Source: JBBAAS01 sp041658125 (GTDB lineage: Bacteria > Patescibacteriota > Microgenomatia > UBA12405). Taken from it: a DNA stretch of 64,000 nucleotides. Made by a program: the position numbers and the translations under genes. Location of the stretch: positions 1 through 64,000 of the forward strand of contig JBBAAS010000002.1 in assembly GCA_041658125.1 (NCBI GenBank), given 5' to 3'. Under the pieces are notes generated by a model. It was not told the DNA's origin and did not search any database. It was given only the letters and a program-made list of their open reading frames with translations. Shown here piece by piece: positions 47,378 through 56,296 of the stretch; the stretch's first letter is position 1, and every line of letters starts with the position of its first letter.

Positions 47378-49159
47378 ATGAACGATAAAGACAGTAAAAA
47401 ATGGAACCTCGACGATGTACTGCCGATGAGTCAATTTGATAATTTTTATCAGGAAATTGAGAGGAATATTGAGGAAATAGATAAATGGTGGAATAAACTT
47501 GGACCGGAAATGGAAAAAAAGGATTTCGGAGAATTGATTGAATTTACCGAAAACTTGGGAGAGAAAATAACAAGAATAGTGGATTTACCATACTTGATGG
47601 AGGCGGCTGATGAAAAGGATAAAACAGCAAAACTATTGAAGACTAAGGCTAACGACTTGGCAATTAAGTGTCAAGAGAAAACCAGAAAAATTAATCATTG
47701 GTTAAGAGGGCTGGAAGTAGAAGGCAAAAAAAGACTGGACGACAAAAATGCTAAAAGATTGTTTGCGGCGATAACGGATTTGGAATATGGCTTGAGCCGG
47801 ATGAGAGAAGCGGCGAAACATACTTTGAGTCAAAAAGAAGAGAATGTTGTCACCAATAAAGACGTAAATGGCATTGAGACATTGAAGGATTTGAGAGAAA
47901 TAATTGAAGCCGAATTTGAATATGAGCTGAAGATAGAAGGTAAAGAAATCAGGGTCATAAAGACCCAATCAGAACTTTTAGCCTTAACCCACTCGGTTGA
48001 TAAGGAGGAAAGAAAGGCGGCTTATGAGGCATTGTTAAAAAAACAAAAAGACAATCTTGATAAGTTGTTTTTGGTGTATCAGGCGGCAGTAAAGGACTGG
48101 GGGTATGAAGCTAAAATAAGAGGATTTAAGTCGCCGATAACGGTGAGAAATTTTGCCAACGATATCGAAGATAAGGCGGTAGAAACGATGATGGCGGTGT
48201 GTCAAGAAAAAAAGGAAATATTTCTAAAATATTTTGAGTGGAAGGCAAAGAAGTTAGGAGTGAAAAAACTGACAAGGTTTGATCTTTATGCACCGATAGA
48301 AACGAAAACAAATCAGGTAATGAGCTACGAAAAGGCTAAGGAGTTGGTCTTGTCGACCTTGGATGAATTTTCAGCCGATTTTAAAAGACTGGCAGAAAAA
48401 GTAATTGAAGAAAAACATGTTGACGTGGAACCAAGGGTTAATAAAAGAAGCGGAGCTTTTTGCGCGACAATCGGACCAAAAATTACGCCATACATACTGC
48501 TAAACCATACCGGAACAATCCGGGATGTGTATACCCTGGCCCACGAATTGGGGCATGCAGTTCACTCACTTTTAGCCAATAAACATTGGCCATCAGTCCA
48601 ACAGGCCAATTTACCGCTGGCAGAGACAGCTTCGACATTGGCAGAAATGGTTTTATTTGAAAAAATACTAGAGAAGGAAAAAGATAAAAAAACAAAAACG
48701 GCAATGGTGAGCCAAAAAATTGATGATACTTACGCGACGACGTTAAGACAAATTTATTTTGTATTGTTTGAAATGAGAGCACACGAAGAGATTAAAAAAG
48801 GAATTACAGATGAAGGACTGGCAAAAATTTGGCTGGAAATGTTATCGGAGCAATTAGGAAAAAGTGTCGAGGTTGATCCCCTGTTTGCATATGAGTGGGG
48901 ATATGTGTCGCACATAGTGGAATCGCCGTTTTATTGTTACGCCTATGCTTTTGGAGAATTGTTAACAATATCGTTATATGGAAGATATAAAAAAGAAGGA
49001 AAAGGATTTTTGCCAAAGATTGAGAAGTTGCTGGCGGCAGGAGGATCTAAAAGTCCAAACACAATTTTGAAGGAGGCGGGAGTGAATATAAATCAAAGAG
49101 CGTTTTGGGAGGAGGGCTTTGGAATAATAGAAAACTGGATAAAATTGTTAGACAATTAA
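47378..49159 (+). CDS. pepF: Oligoendopeptidase F (M3 family)
   Basis: 593 aa, normal for PepF. Zinc site TLAHELGHAVHSLLA with the downstream Glu in LAETASTLAEMVLFE; the N-terminal half is the helical lid (KWNLDDVLPM start). It degrades peptides of about 7-17 residues in the cytosol. TAAAAT lies six bases before the ATG. It is divergent from the IMPDH/GMPR-family gene. The last residues keep the usual substrate-binding YAYAFGELLTISLY region. Confidence 0.95.
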   Translation: MNDKDSKKWNLDDVLPMSQFDNFYQEIERNIEEIDKWWNKLGPEMEKKDFGELIEFTENLGEKITRIVDLPYLMEAADEKDKTAKLLKTKANDLAIKCQEKTRKINHWLRGLEVEGKKRLDDKNAKRLFAAITDLEYGLSRMREAAKHTLSQKEENVVTNKDVNGIETLKDLREIIEAEFEYELKIEGKEIRVIKTQSELLALTHSVDKEERKAAYEALLKKQKDNLDKLFLVYQAAVKDWGYEAKIRGFKSPITVRNFANDIEDKAVETMMAVCQEKKEIFLKYFEWKAKKLGVKKLTRFDLYAPIETKTNQVMSYEKAKELVLSTLDEFSADFKRLAEKVIEEKHVDVEPRVNKRSGAFCATIGPKITPYILLNHTGTIRDVYTLAHELGHAVHSLLANKHWPSVQQANLPLAETASTLAEMVLFEKILEKEKDKKTKTAMVSQKIDDTYATTLRQIYFVLFEMRAHEEIKKGITDEGLAKIWLEMLSEQLGKSVEVDPLFAYEWGYVSHIVESPFYCYAYAFGELLTISLYGRYKKEGKGFLPKIEKLLAAGGSKSPNTILKEAGVNINQRAFWEEGFGIIENWIKLLDN

Positions 49160-49182
49160 CCGACATTCCTTAAGAGTAAGAG

Positions 49183-49188
49183 TATAAT
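49183..49188 (+). promoter_or_regulatory. -10 box of the Crp-like regulator gene
   Basis: TATAAT eight bases before the GTG at 49197. Confidence 0.45.
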
Positions 49189-49196
49189 TTAGGGTC

Positions 49197-49877
49197 GTGA
49201 CTAAAGGAAATCTAATAAGTTCGATGGACGAAGGGGTAAAGAAAAAACTGATGACTTTTTTTGAAAACTACAAACTGGTAGGGTTCAAAAAGGGCCAAAT
49301 AATTTTTCAGCCGGGAGATGAATTACACCAGGTAATGTTTGTAAAAAGCGGTTATGCCAGGATGTACTCGCTGACAAAAAATGGAAAAGAAATGACCTTG
49401 CCATTAATGCGACCATTGTTTTTTGCCTCAATGGTCTATGCTATGACAGGAATGGAAAACCATTGTTTTTTTGAAGCGATAAGCCCGACAGAGGTTTGGG
49501 TAGCACCGACAAGCGAATTAAATGATTTTTTGAAAAAAAATAAAAAAACTAAGGATGATTTGGTTAGGCTGGTGGTAAATGAATTTGTGGATATGACCTG
49601 TAACATGCAGCAGTTAATATCAAGCGACGCAGCGGCAAAATTAGCAAGAATAATAGAAATTATTGCGGCGAGGTTCGGAGAAAATAAGGATGGCGGAGTA
49701 TTAGTAAAATTCAACACGCCTCACCGATTGCTGGCCTCAATGACCGGATTGACGCGGGAGACAATAACCCTACAACTGATCAAAATGGAAAAAGAAGGGA
49801 TAACCGAAAATAAAAATAAAAGGATTTTAGTGAAAGACTGGAAAAGATTGAAAGAAATGGCAGGAATAGAAAATTAA
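49197..49877 (+). CDS. Crp/Fnr-family transcription regulator
   Basis: 226 aa, GTG start. N-terminal cyclic-nucleotide-binding-type beta roll (FKKGQIIFQPGDELHQVMFV, KSGYARMYSLTKNGKE), dimer helix, then a C-terminal winged helix with HRLLASMTGLTRETITLQLI. There are no Fnr-type Cys clusters, so the ligand is unknown. It is a single gene with its own promoter and no clear target site nearby. Confidence 0.88.
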   Translation: MTKGNLISSMDEGVKKKLMTFFENYKLVGFKKGQIIFQPGDELHQVMFVKSGYARMYSLTKNGKEMTLPLMRPLFFASMVYAMTGMENHCFFEAISPTEVWVAPTSELNDFLKKNKKTKDDLVRLVVNEFVDMTCNMQQLISSDAAAKLARIIEIIAARFGENKDGGVLVKFNTPHRLLASMTGLTRETITLQLIKMEKEGITENKNKRILVKDWKRLKEMAGIEN

Positions 49878-49904
49878 TTAATTATAGAGATTTTCTAACG
49901 AGAA

Positions 49905-50435
49905 CTATTCGCGGCAACAATCAAGAATTTTACCAATAACACCGGAGATTTTACCTAAAAAATCAGATTTTTTTAGCTCAACGGGTTGGTCTTGAGAGTT
50001 TTCTGCTACAAGACTTTTTGAATCCGACTTGACGATGCCAAGGTTAATCCCCCAAAAAAGATTGTAAAGATCATAGGATTTTTTGAAAAAATTGTCGGCC
50101 TTTTTTTGATCGCCCTGATGGAGAGCTTTGGTACCGACTTCAAAAAGACGCATGGAGGCGGCTAATAAATGCTTACTGGTGCACCAAACTTCACCTTCGG
50201 GATCTTTGACAATGAGCTTGAGAAGTTCTTTGCGCATTTCCCGGGTTTGATGAAGGAGATCAAGATAGCTAGACTTGCCGGTTTTTTGAGAGGTGAAAAA
50301 AAGATGTTCTTCAATGGAAATTAAGTTCATGACGGCGATAGACAAATCTTCGTCGGAAGAAAGATCGAGCTTGTTGCCGGCTTCAGCCTGTTTAATTTTG
50401 GCCATGAATTTCTGAAGATCGGAGTTGGTGATCAT
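49905..50435 (-). CDS. Conserved hypothetical helical protein
   Basis: 176 aa, soluble, predicted all-helical. SIEEHLFFTSQKTGKSSYLD followed by REMRKELLKLIVKDPEGEVW and TSKHLLAASMRLFEVGTKAL suggest a four-helix bundle similar to proteins encoded beside metal or redox genes in CPR genomes. C-terminal CC pair (ILDCCRE) could bind metal. TAAAAT lies six bases before the ATG. It is downstream of the membrane protein at 50455 on the same strand. Confidence 0.65.
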   Translation of the reverse strand: MITNSDLQKFMAKIKQAEAGNKLDLSSDEDLSIAVMNLISIEEHLFFTSQKTGKSSYLDLLHQTREMRKELLKLIVKDPEGEVWCTSKHLLAASMRLFEVGTKALHQGDQKKADNFFKKSYDLYNLFWGINLGIVKSDSKSLVAENSQDQPVELKKSDFLGKISGVIGKILDCCRE

Positions 50436-50454
50436 GAGGGTATTTTAGCAATTA

Positions 50455-50958
50455 CTACAAACTAAAGCCGAATTTGAAAACGAGAGTGGCCAATAACAGC
50501 AAACCGACGGGAAAAATGACTTTGGCATAAAGGAAAAGAGCGCGGTGGTGATTTTTGGCTTTGGTATCGGCATAAATAATGTTGCCGGCGATGACCGTGA
50601 GAAGACCGATGGTTTGGCCAAAAATGATTTTGTCAAAACCCAAAAGACGATTGTCAACAACACCAAGTTGACCAGTAAATTGGAAATAAGCAAGAGTAGT
50701 TAAAAAGAGAATTAGAGAAAGAACAATCCGTTTTTTGAGAAATTTAATTTTGATTTTAGGGGCCAACCAATAAGCAATAACAGTGTTGAGACCAGAAATC
50801 CAAATAGAAACTAAAAGATCGTCAATACCGAGCTTTTTGGCTAAAAACATTCCCCCACCAACAGTGACAATACAAACAGGGCATTGGGCGAACGTTGTTT
50901 GAACGTTAGTTAAAAAAAAGACAATGAAACTTAATAAGAGGAGAAAAACCGATGGCAT
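50455..50958 (-). CDS. Membrane protein with CPVC motif, target of a BlaI-type regulator
   Basis: 167 aa with a signal-like first helix, then CPVC just after it (FAQCPVCIVTVGGGMFL) and four more transmembrane helices. The CPVC pair is presumably extracytoplasmic and could bind metal or be redox-active. Family not named. TATAAT lies seven bases before the ATG, and a perfect ACTACA-AG-TGTAGT operator sits 47 bases upstream, between it and the BlaI-type gene. Confidence 0.72.
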   Translation of the reverse strand: MPSVFLLLLSFIVFFLTNVQTTFAQCPVCIVTVGGGMFLAKKLGIDDLLVSIWISGLNTVIAYWLAPKIKIKFLKKRIVLSLILFLTTLAYFQFTGQLGVVDNRLLGFDKIIFGQTIGLLTVIAGNIIYADTKAKNHHRALFLYAKVIFPVGLLLLATLVFKFGFSL

Positions 50959-51004
50959 GAATTTGATTATATCTGATGAAAAATTAAGTGTTCCACCTGC
51001 TTTG

Positions 51005-51020
51005 TACTACAAGTGTAGTT
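51005..51020. promoter_or_regulatory. BlaI-type operator before the CPVC membrane protein
   Basis: ACTACA (51006-51011), AG, TGTAGT (51014-51019): a perfect palindrome of the same kind as at 41624 and 42988, with a 2-base rather than 3-base centre. Confidence 0.75.
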
Positions 51021-51022
51021 GT

Positions 51023-51388
51023 TCACTTTTTATTTGTCAAGGGAGAGAATTTTTTGGAGACAGACTGGAATCTTTCTATTACTAGATTACCATAAGATCC
51101 GTATAACCGGTTAAAGAGATCGTCAAGGCAACGGGAAGCAAAAACCTGTTTGGTTTCAACGGGTGAATAAAAATAAACCTTGCCTTCCTGGCGACGACGA
51201 AGAAGCTCTTTGTCGGTCATGCGCTTAAGAACGGTCATAATAGTGGTGTAGGCATGTTTTCCTTTCAGAAAAGAAAGGACATCGGAAGGCTTGAGGGGAT
51301 CTTTTGAAGCCCAAAGAATTTCCATAACTTTTTGCTCAAGACCACCGAGAAGATGACATTTGACATTGCAGTGGCCGACACATTTCAT
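51023..51388 (-). CDS. BlaI/CopY-family repressor with Cys-rich N-terminus
   Basis: 121 aa. Winged-helix core like the 42613 gene: LGGLEQKVMEILWASKDPLK, HAYTTIMTVLKRMTDKELLR, KVYFYSPVETKQVF. It differs in having MKCVGHCNVKCHL at the N-terminus, Cys at 3, 7 and 11 with neighbouring His, a possible direct metal sensor. No M56 gene is adjacent. TACAAT lies seven bases before the ATG and overlaps an operator-like palindrome. Confidence 0.9.
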   Translation of the reverse strand: MKCVGHCNVKCHLLGGLEQKVMEILWASKDPLKPSDVLSFLKGKHAYTTIMTVLKRMTDKELLRRRQEGKVYFYSPVETKQVFASRCLDDLFNRLYGSYGNLVIERFQSVSKKFSPLTNKK

Positions 51389-51404
51389 TACTACGATTGT
51401 AGCA
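51389..51404. promoter_or_regulatory. BlaI-type operator at the second repressor start
   Basis: TACTAC-GAT-TGTAG, imperfect form of the same palindrome, touching the start codon at 51388; autoregulation likely. Confidence 0.6.
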
Positions 51405-51442
51405 GGAGGGAATATATTTTACCAGAGTGCTAAAATCTTGAT

Positions 51443-52003
51443 ATGACAAAAACACAACAAAACCTACTCAAAGCATTTGCTGGAGAGAGCCAAGCGAGGA
51501 ACAAATACTTGGTATTTGCCAAAATGGCGAGAAAAGAAGGGATGGAGTGGATAGCCAGAGTGTTTGAAGAAACGGCCGACAATGAAAGAGCCCATGCCCA
51601 AGAATTGTTTGAATTAATTTTAGGACCGGTAATAGTGACTGGAGAACTGGCAATTGCACCATTTAGCGATAAGACGGCAGAAAATTTGGTAACGGCGGCG
51701 GAGGGAGAAAAATTTGAATGGACAACAATGTATCCGGATTTTGAAAAAATAGCCAAAGAAGAGGGAGAAGCAGGGCCGGAAAGGCTATTTAGAGAGTTAA
51801 AAGAAGTGGAGGAAAAACACGAAGAAAGATATTTGATATTGGCAAAAAAAGTAGCGGATAAAACGCTTTATACAGCCGAAACCGAAGTAGAGTGGAAATG
51901 CCTAAATTGCGGATATATTCACAAAGGAAGCACAGCGCCGACAAAATGTCCATTGTGCCAAAAAACGCAAGATTGGTATCAACAACTAGGACTTATCCGA
52001 TAG
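51443..52003 (+). CDS. Rubrerythrin
   Basis: 186 aa. Four-helix diiron domain with paired Glu and ExxH ligands (AFAGESQARNKY, ETADNERAHAQ, ELKEVEEKHEERY) and a C-terminal rubredoxin-like zinc/iron site: WKCLNCGYIHKGSTAPTKCP with LCQK. It reduces hydrogen peroxide in anaerobes and microaerophiles. TAAAAT lies six bases before the ATG. Its end overlaps the convergent HAD gene by 11 bases. Confidence 0.95.
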   Translation: MTKTQQNLLKAFAGESQARNKYLVFAKMARKEGMEWIARVFEETADNERAHAQELFELILGPVIVTGELAIAPFSDKTAENLVTAAEGEKFEWTTMYPDFEKIAKEEGEAGPERLFRELKEVEEKHEERYLILAKKVADKTLYTAETEVEWKCLNCGYIHKGSTAPTKCPLCQKTQDWYQQLGLIR

Positions 52004-53084
52004 CCTGAATTTTCAAAGGGGAAACAATTTGACCGGTTAGAGTCAAAGGAATGGTGTCGAAACGATGGTCGTGGTGACGGGTAGCAAGAAGATATTTGCC
52101 GTCGTAAAGAGGAGTGGTAGTCTTGAAAAGACCAAGGATATTGGAACGTAAAACCCGAGACGGATGACCTTTGTCGTCCTGAATTTCGATAATGGCTTCT
52201 TCGATGATTTTGCCATCGGGAGTGGTAACCATACCGGCAATGATGTTGGGTTCAGTTGGAGTATTGGGCATGGGAATGTCACCAAATTTGGCTTTACCGG
52301 TGGCTTCTAATTTAACATGAGTAACGAGAGGAGCCGGTTTAAAAACAGCTTTTTTAACTGAAGTTAATTTTTGAAAAAGTTGATCGGAAACTGACGGCTT
52401 GGTATTAACAGTCGGAGAAGAGACGACAGAACTAGGTCGTGATAAGGGTGGAGCCGGTGAAATAATCTTTTCTTCGGGAGTTAGAAGAAATTCGTTGAGA
52501 GCTAGGATAAGATCCGGGTAATTTTTATAGAGAACGGCGTTGATGCCAAATTTTTGAGCAGCGACGATATTGGACAACTTATCATCAACAAAAACGACTT
52601 CAAGCGGATTCCACCGACCGTGATTAAAAATAGCTTTATAAATAAAAGGCATGGGTTTACGAAGTTGATACTCCCAAGAATAGATAGAATAGTCAAAAAG
52701 AGGACTGATCCATTTTTGGTAGAAAGGAGCAAGAAAATATTCAGCATTGGAGATACAGCCAATTGAAAATTTTTGGGAACGAAGATAGGCAATAAGGTCT
52801 ACCAATGATTGGTTAAGATGTGACTTGAAAGCAGATTCATTGCTAAAAGCTTGATCGATTAGGGCGACAAGTGGCCGGGGATCAACCTTTGGATTGATGG
52901 TTTTGAACCAATCTTCAAGCTTAAGATGGCTAGTTTCAAACTGGGCATAGACATCTAAATAGAGATTTTCGATTACTTCAGAGGTAATGCCAAGAGACTG
53001 GGCCCAAGAAGAACGAAGAATTTGAGAAAGCGGCTGATAGTTCCAAATAACTTTACCTACATCAAAAACAATGGTTTTAACCAT
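51993..53084 (-). CDS. HAD hydrolase fused to a T4SS-associated beta domain
   Basis: 363 aa. Residues about 1-195 are a HAD phosphatase of the YihX/haloacid type: VFDVGKVIWNY (D-x-G variant, with Gly where many have the second Asp), SIGCISNAEYFL, KPMPFIYKAIF and VVFVDDKLSNI. After a Ser/Pro linker, residues about 255-363 match the C-terminal part of the PrgI-like protein at 58452-59315 (KFGDIPMPNTPTEPNIIAGM and YDGKYLLATRHHDHRFDTIP). TATAAT lies eight bases before the ATG. Confidence 0.82.
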   Translation of the reverse strand: MVKTIVFDVGKVIWNYQPLSQILRSSWAQSLGITSEVIENLYLDVYAQFETSHLKLEDWFKTINPKVDPRPLVALIDQAFSNESAFKSHLNQSLVDLIAYLRSQKFSIGCISNAEYFLAPFYQKWISPLFDYSIYSWEYQLRKPMPFIYKAIFNHGRWNPLEVVFVDDKLSNIVAAQKFGINAVLYKNYPDLILALNEFLLTPEEKIISPAPPLSRPSSVVSSPTVNTKPSVSDQLFQKLTSVKKAVFKPAPLVTHVKLEATGKAKFGDIPMPNTPTEPNIIAGMVTTPDGKIIEEAIIEIQDDKGHPSRVLRSNILGLFKTTTPLYDGKYLLATRHHDHRFDTIPLTLTGQIVSPLKIQAIG

Positions 53085-53111
53085 GCAGTTTTATTATAGA
53101 GGATACTTTAG

Positions 53112-53495
53112 TTAAAGTCCGTGATAGAAGGAGTTCATTTTGGGTAAGAAAATAACTAAGGCAACGATAAAAGAAACAACGGCTAAAACTAAAACAGCGG
53201 CAGCAGCAAGATTGCGCATGTTGGTGGTGTCATCGTAACCAAGCTTGAACTTGAGCTTGAGCATATCAGCGATATTTTCAATAGAAGAATTAATAAGCTC
53301 GGCAGAAAAAACTAAACCGATGCAAAGAATAATTATTAACCACTCAAAAGAAGAAAGATGAAAATAAAAACCGGCAAGAACTACCACAATGGTGGCCAGA
53401 CAATGAACCTTGAGATTGCGCTCGGTGCGAAGACCATAAATAAGACCACGAAAAGCAAAAACAAAGCTACGAAGGAACTTTTTTAAAGAAATCAT
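53112..53495 (-). CDS. dgkA: Diacylglycerol/undecaprenol kinase DgkA
   Basis: 127 aa with three transmembrane helices. Family residues: FAFRGLIYGLRTERNLKVHC, ELINSSIENIADML (catalytic Glu and Asn), and the final hydrophobic helix. In organisms of this type it most likely phosphorylates undecaprenol to recycle the lipid carrier for cell-wall sugars. It follows mutM by 3 bases in the same direction. Confidence 0.93.
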   Translation of the reverse strand: MISLKKFLRSFVFAFRGLIYGLRTERNLKVHCLATIVVVLAGFYFHLSSFEWLIIILCIGLVFSAELINSSIENIADMLKLKFKLGYDDTTNMRNLAAAAVLVLAVVSFIVALVIFLPKMNSFYHGL

Positions 53496-53498
53496 TAT

Positions 53499-54329
53499 TT
53501 ATCTTACTATTTTTTGACACTTGGGGCAAAAAAAAGTACCCCGGCCACCAAGCTTGATATATTTTATCGGAGTTTGACATTGAAGACATGGCTCCCTTTT
53601 TCGCTCATAGACCCGGAAATAAAACTGATTTGAACCAGATGAACCGTCGGGTTTCAGATAGCCATGGTCTTTGGCGGTAGAACCGCCAGCGAGAATGGAT
53701 TGACGCATGATGGCAAGAAGAGAATGATAAAGCTTTAAGGCTTTGACGCGGGAAATTTTGTTAGCAGGAGACTCCGGATGAATTTTGGACAAAAAAAGAG
53801 AATCGTTGGCATAAATATTACCGATACCGGCAAACTTTGACTGGTCGAGAAGAACTGTTTTTACTGGACGGGAAGATGATTGAAGCTGAGAATGAAAATA
53901 TTTTGGAGTAAATAAGGGATCCAAAACATCGAGACCAAGGTTTTTTTGAAACTTGATAAGCTCTGCCGGGGTAAAAACCCGGGCCCAGCCGAATTTACGT
54001 TGGTCGTTAAAAAGTAATTTGCGGCCGTTGGAAAGGGTAAATATTAAACGAGCAGACCTGGCTGATGAAAGTGGGTGACCGAGAACGGTACCGGAATAGA
54101 TAATTTGTCCGGTCATTTTGAGATGGAACAATAAAACTAAATTGTTTTTCAAAACTACCGAGAGTTGTTTGCCAAGGCGGGACAACTTGATAATTTTTTG
54201 GCCTTCGATAAGTTTGGGATTACCAATAAAAGATTTAGGGGTGAGAATTTTAAGACCAGAAATGGTTTGACCGATGATTTTTTTGGCTAAAAATTGATGA
54301 ATGACTTCGACTTCAGGAAGTTCCGGCAT
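53499..54329 (-). CDS. mutM: Formamidopyrimidine-DNA glycosylase MutM (Fpg)
   Basis: 276 aa, full length. Starts MPELPEVEV, giving the N-terminal Pro nucleophile and Glu after Met removal; has FHLKMTGQI and LLFNDQRKFGW, the H2TH region SKFAGIGNIYANDSLF, and a C-terminal Cys4 zinc finger (CLQCQTPIKYIKLGGRGTFF, CPKCQK). It removes 8-oxoguanine and nicks the DNA. TATAAT lies six bases before the ATG. Confidence 0.97.
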   Translation of the reverse strand: MPELPEVEVIHQFLAKKIIGQTISGLKILTPKSFIGNPKLIEGQKIIKLSRLGKQLSVVLKNNLVLLFHLKMTGQIIYSGTVLGHPLSSARSARLIFTLSNGRKLLFNDQRKFGWARVFTPAELIKFQKNLGLDVLDPLFTPKYFHSQLQSSSRPVKTVLLDQSKFAGIGNIYANDSLFLSKIHPESPANKISRVKALKLYHSLLAIMRQSILAGGSTAKDHGYLKPDGSSGSNQFYFRVYERKREPCLQCQTPIKYIKLGGRGTFFCPKCQKIVR

Positions 54330-54335
54330 GAGAGT

Positions 54336-54341
54336 ATTATA
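54336..54341 (-). promoter_or_regulatory. -10 box of mutM-dgkA
   Basis: TATAAT on the minus strand six bases before the ATG at 54329. Confidence 0.5.
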
Positions 54342-54347
54342 TCGGTC

Positions 54348-55283
54348 TTATCGTGTATGTTCGAAATCGGTTAGGTCATCAAAGTCGACAGACGTTGTTT
54401 TGTTTTTGGAGAGACGGAAAATAGCAACCTTAGTATCGGCGAGACGGTCTTTGACTAAACTAATAGAGTTGAGAAAGACTTGAGTGGAGACAAGATAACT
54501 GGTGAGTAAAAAAACATCAGATATCTGTTTGTTGCCGACGATGACCGAATAAACAAGGTAAATCAAGACCAGACTAAAAAAGACGACAGCAGTATTCTGA
54601 AGGCTAAACCATTCCCAAAAGCCATGGGCACAAAGCCGGTGATATTGTTTGAGAAGCTGAGAGGATTCAAGAGAGATGTCATTACTGCTTTGAAGTTTGC
54701 CGTAGTAATTTTCGATTTTTTTGTTTTGATCTTCTTTGATTTTGGCGTAAAGACCGGTAGTATATTCATCGGTAAAAAAATAGACCAGTATATAGGCTAT
54801 TTGTAAAATAAAAACACGAAAATCCAAAAAAAAGACGAGGGTCGGAAGATAAAAAAGGGAAACAAAACCGTCAATGCCCGGCTGATTGATAACTTCCATG
54901 GTCAAACGGGTAGCATCGGAAAAATTGCGGATGGTTTGGACAGCCTGATGACGTTTTTTCTTGTCCTGAAGTTGAAGGTCTTGAGTAAAAAATTTCTGAA
55001 TGTGGGATTCCGTTTTATAAATCAGATACTGAATCTTGTGGACGGACAAAAGACGAAGAAAATTGTCCAGAAGATAGAAAACAAAGGTAAGAAAAACTAA
55101 AAAATAAGTTCGATTGGGAGTACAGCTGGTTTCAAGGCAACGGATAATTTGAGAAAAAAGGTAAACAGCAAGAGGAGGAATTAAAACAGAAACGATGCGA
55201 ATAAAAAACCAAAAGACAAATTGATTTTTTTCGTAAATCAGACGATAAATATATTTGATAGCTTCTCGGGTTTCACGGGTCAC
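54348..55283 (-). CDS. Orphan ABC-transporter transmembrane domain
   Basis: 311 aa, GTG start, with TAGAAT six bases upstream. Six transmembrane helices in the spacing of an exporter-type ABC membrane domain (VLIPPLAVYLFSQIIRCLET, FVFYLLDNFLRLLSV, SLFYLPTLVFFLDF, TAVVFFSLVLIYLVY), with long cytoplasmic extensions. There is no nucleotide-binding domain in the protein or next to it. It may pair with an ATPase elsewhere or be a degenerated exporter. Confidence 0.65.
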   Translation of the reverse strand: MTRETREAIKYIYRLIYEKNQFVFWFFIRIVSVLIPPLAVYLFSQIIRCLETSCTPNRTYFLVFLTFVFYLLDNFLRLLSVHKIQYLIYKTESHIQKFFTQDLQLQDKKKRHQAVQTIRNFSDATRLTMEVINQPGIDGFVSLFYLPTLVFFLDFRVFILQIAYILVYFFTDEYTTGLYAKIKEDQNKKIENYYGKLQSSNDISLESSQLLKQYHRLCAHGFWEWFSLQNTAVVFFSLVLIYLVYSVIVGNKQISDVFLLTSYLVSTQVFLNSISLVKDRLADTKVAIFRLSKNKTTSVDFDDLTDFEHTR

Positions 55284-55342
55284 GAGTTAATTCTAAGTCA
55301 GGTAAGTTACTTAAGTAAAGATGATAGGATAAAATAGGTGTT

Positions 55343-56296
55343 ATGGATGAAGATATGAAAATATTTGACACGGTGATTATCGGTTCGGGACCAGCTGGGT
55401 TGACGGCGGCAATTTATACAGCCAGAGCTGATTTGAAAACCGTAGTAATAGCAGGAAACAGACCGGGAGGACAATGTACTATTACAACAGTAATGGATAA
55501 TTTTCCCGGGTTTCCCGAAGGAATAGGCGGATTTAAGTTGGTGACAGACATGCAAAAACAGGCGGTGCGCTTTGGGGCCGAGATTAAACAGGGAATAGTA
55601 AAAGAAATAAAAAACCAAGAGGAATTTGAAATTGTTTTGGAAAACGGAGAAATAATCACGACAAAATCGGTAGTACTAGCAACGGGAGCTCAAGCAAAAT
55701 GGTTAGGACTACCAAAGGAAAAGGAATTAATCGGAAAAGGAGTGTCGGGGTGTGCCACGTGCGATGGAATGTTTTTTAGGGACAAAATTGTAGCCGTAAT
55801 AGGCGGGGGAAATGTGGCTTGCCAGGAAGCGGTATTTTTAGCAAAATTTGCCAGAAAAGTTTATTTAATTCACCGAAGGGATCAACTTAGAGCCAGCGCC
55901 ACCGAACAAAAAAGAGCTTTAGACGAGCCAAAAATTGAGCTGGTGTGGAATAGCGAAGTAATAGAAATAATCGGCGAGTCGAAGGTTGAAAGTCTGAAAG
56001 TCAAAAACAATGTGACAGGCGAGGAAAAAATACTACCGGTCGACGGAATGTTTGTAGCTATCGGACATACGCCATCAACTGATTTTGTAAAAGGACTGGT
56101 AGAGTTGATGGAAGACGGACACGTAGTTATTGGCAAAAACAAAGAATTACCAACAATGACGAGTGTGGAAGGAATTTTTGCGGCCGGAGACTGCGTTAAT
56201 GAACATCATAAACAGGCGATAATTGCCGCCGGAGACGGAGCCAAAGCGGCGTTAGACCTGGAAAAATGGATAGGCAGAAGAGAGTGGAGAAATTAA
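55343..56296 (+). CDS. trxB: Thioredoxin reductase TrxB
   Basis: 317 aa. FAD motif IIGSGPAGLTAAIY, redox-active CATC in SGCATCDGMFF, NAD(P)H-binding AVIGGGNVACQEA, and the closing IFAAGDCVNEHHKQAIIAAG. Transfers electrons from NAD(P)H to thioredoxin. The HRRDQLRAS segment fits NADPH binding. TAAAAT lies seven bases before the ATG. Its stop overlaps that of the convergent glycosyltransferase gene (TTAA). Confidence 0.96.
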   Translation: MDEDMKIFDTVIIGSGPAGLTAAIYTARADLKTVVIAGNRPGGQCTITTVMDNFPGFPEGIGGFKLVTDMQKQAVRFGAEIKQGIVKEIKNQEEFEIVLENGEIITTKSVVLATGAQAKWLGLPKEKELIGKGVSGCATCDGMFFRDKIVAVIGGGNVACQEAVFLAKFARKVYLIHRRDQLRASATEQKRALDEPKIELVWNSEVIEIIGESKVESLKVKNNVTGEEKILPVDGMFVAIGHTPSTDFVKGLVELMEDGHVVIGKNKELPTMTSVEGIFAAGDCVNEHHKQAIIAAGDGAKAALDLEKWIGRREWRN

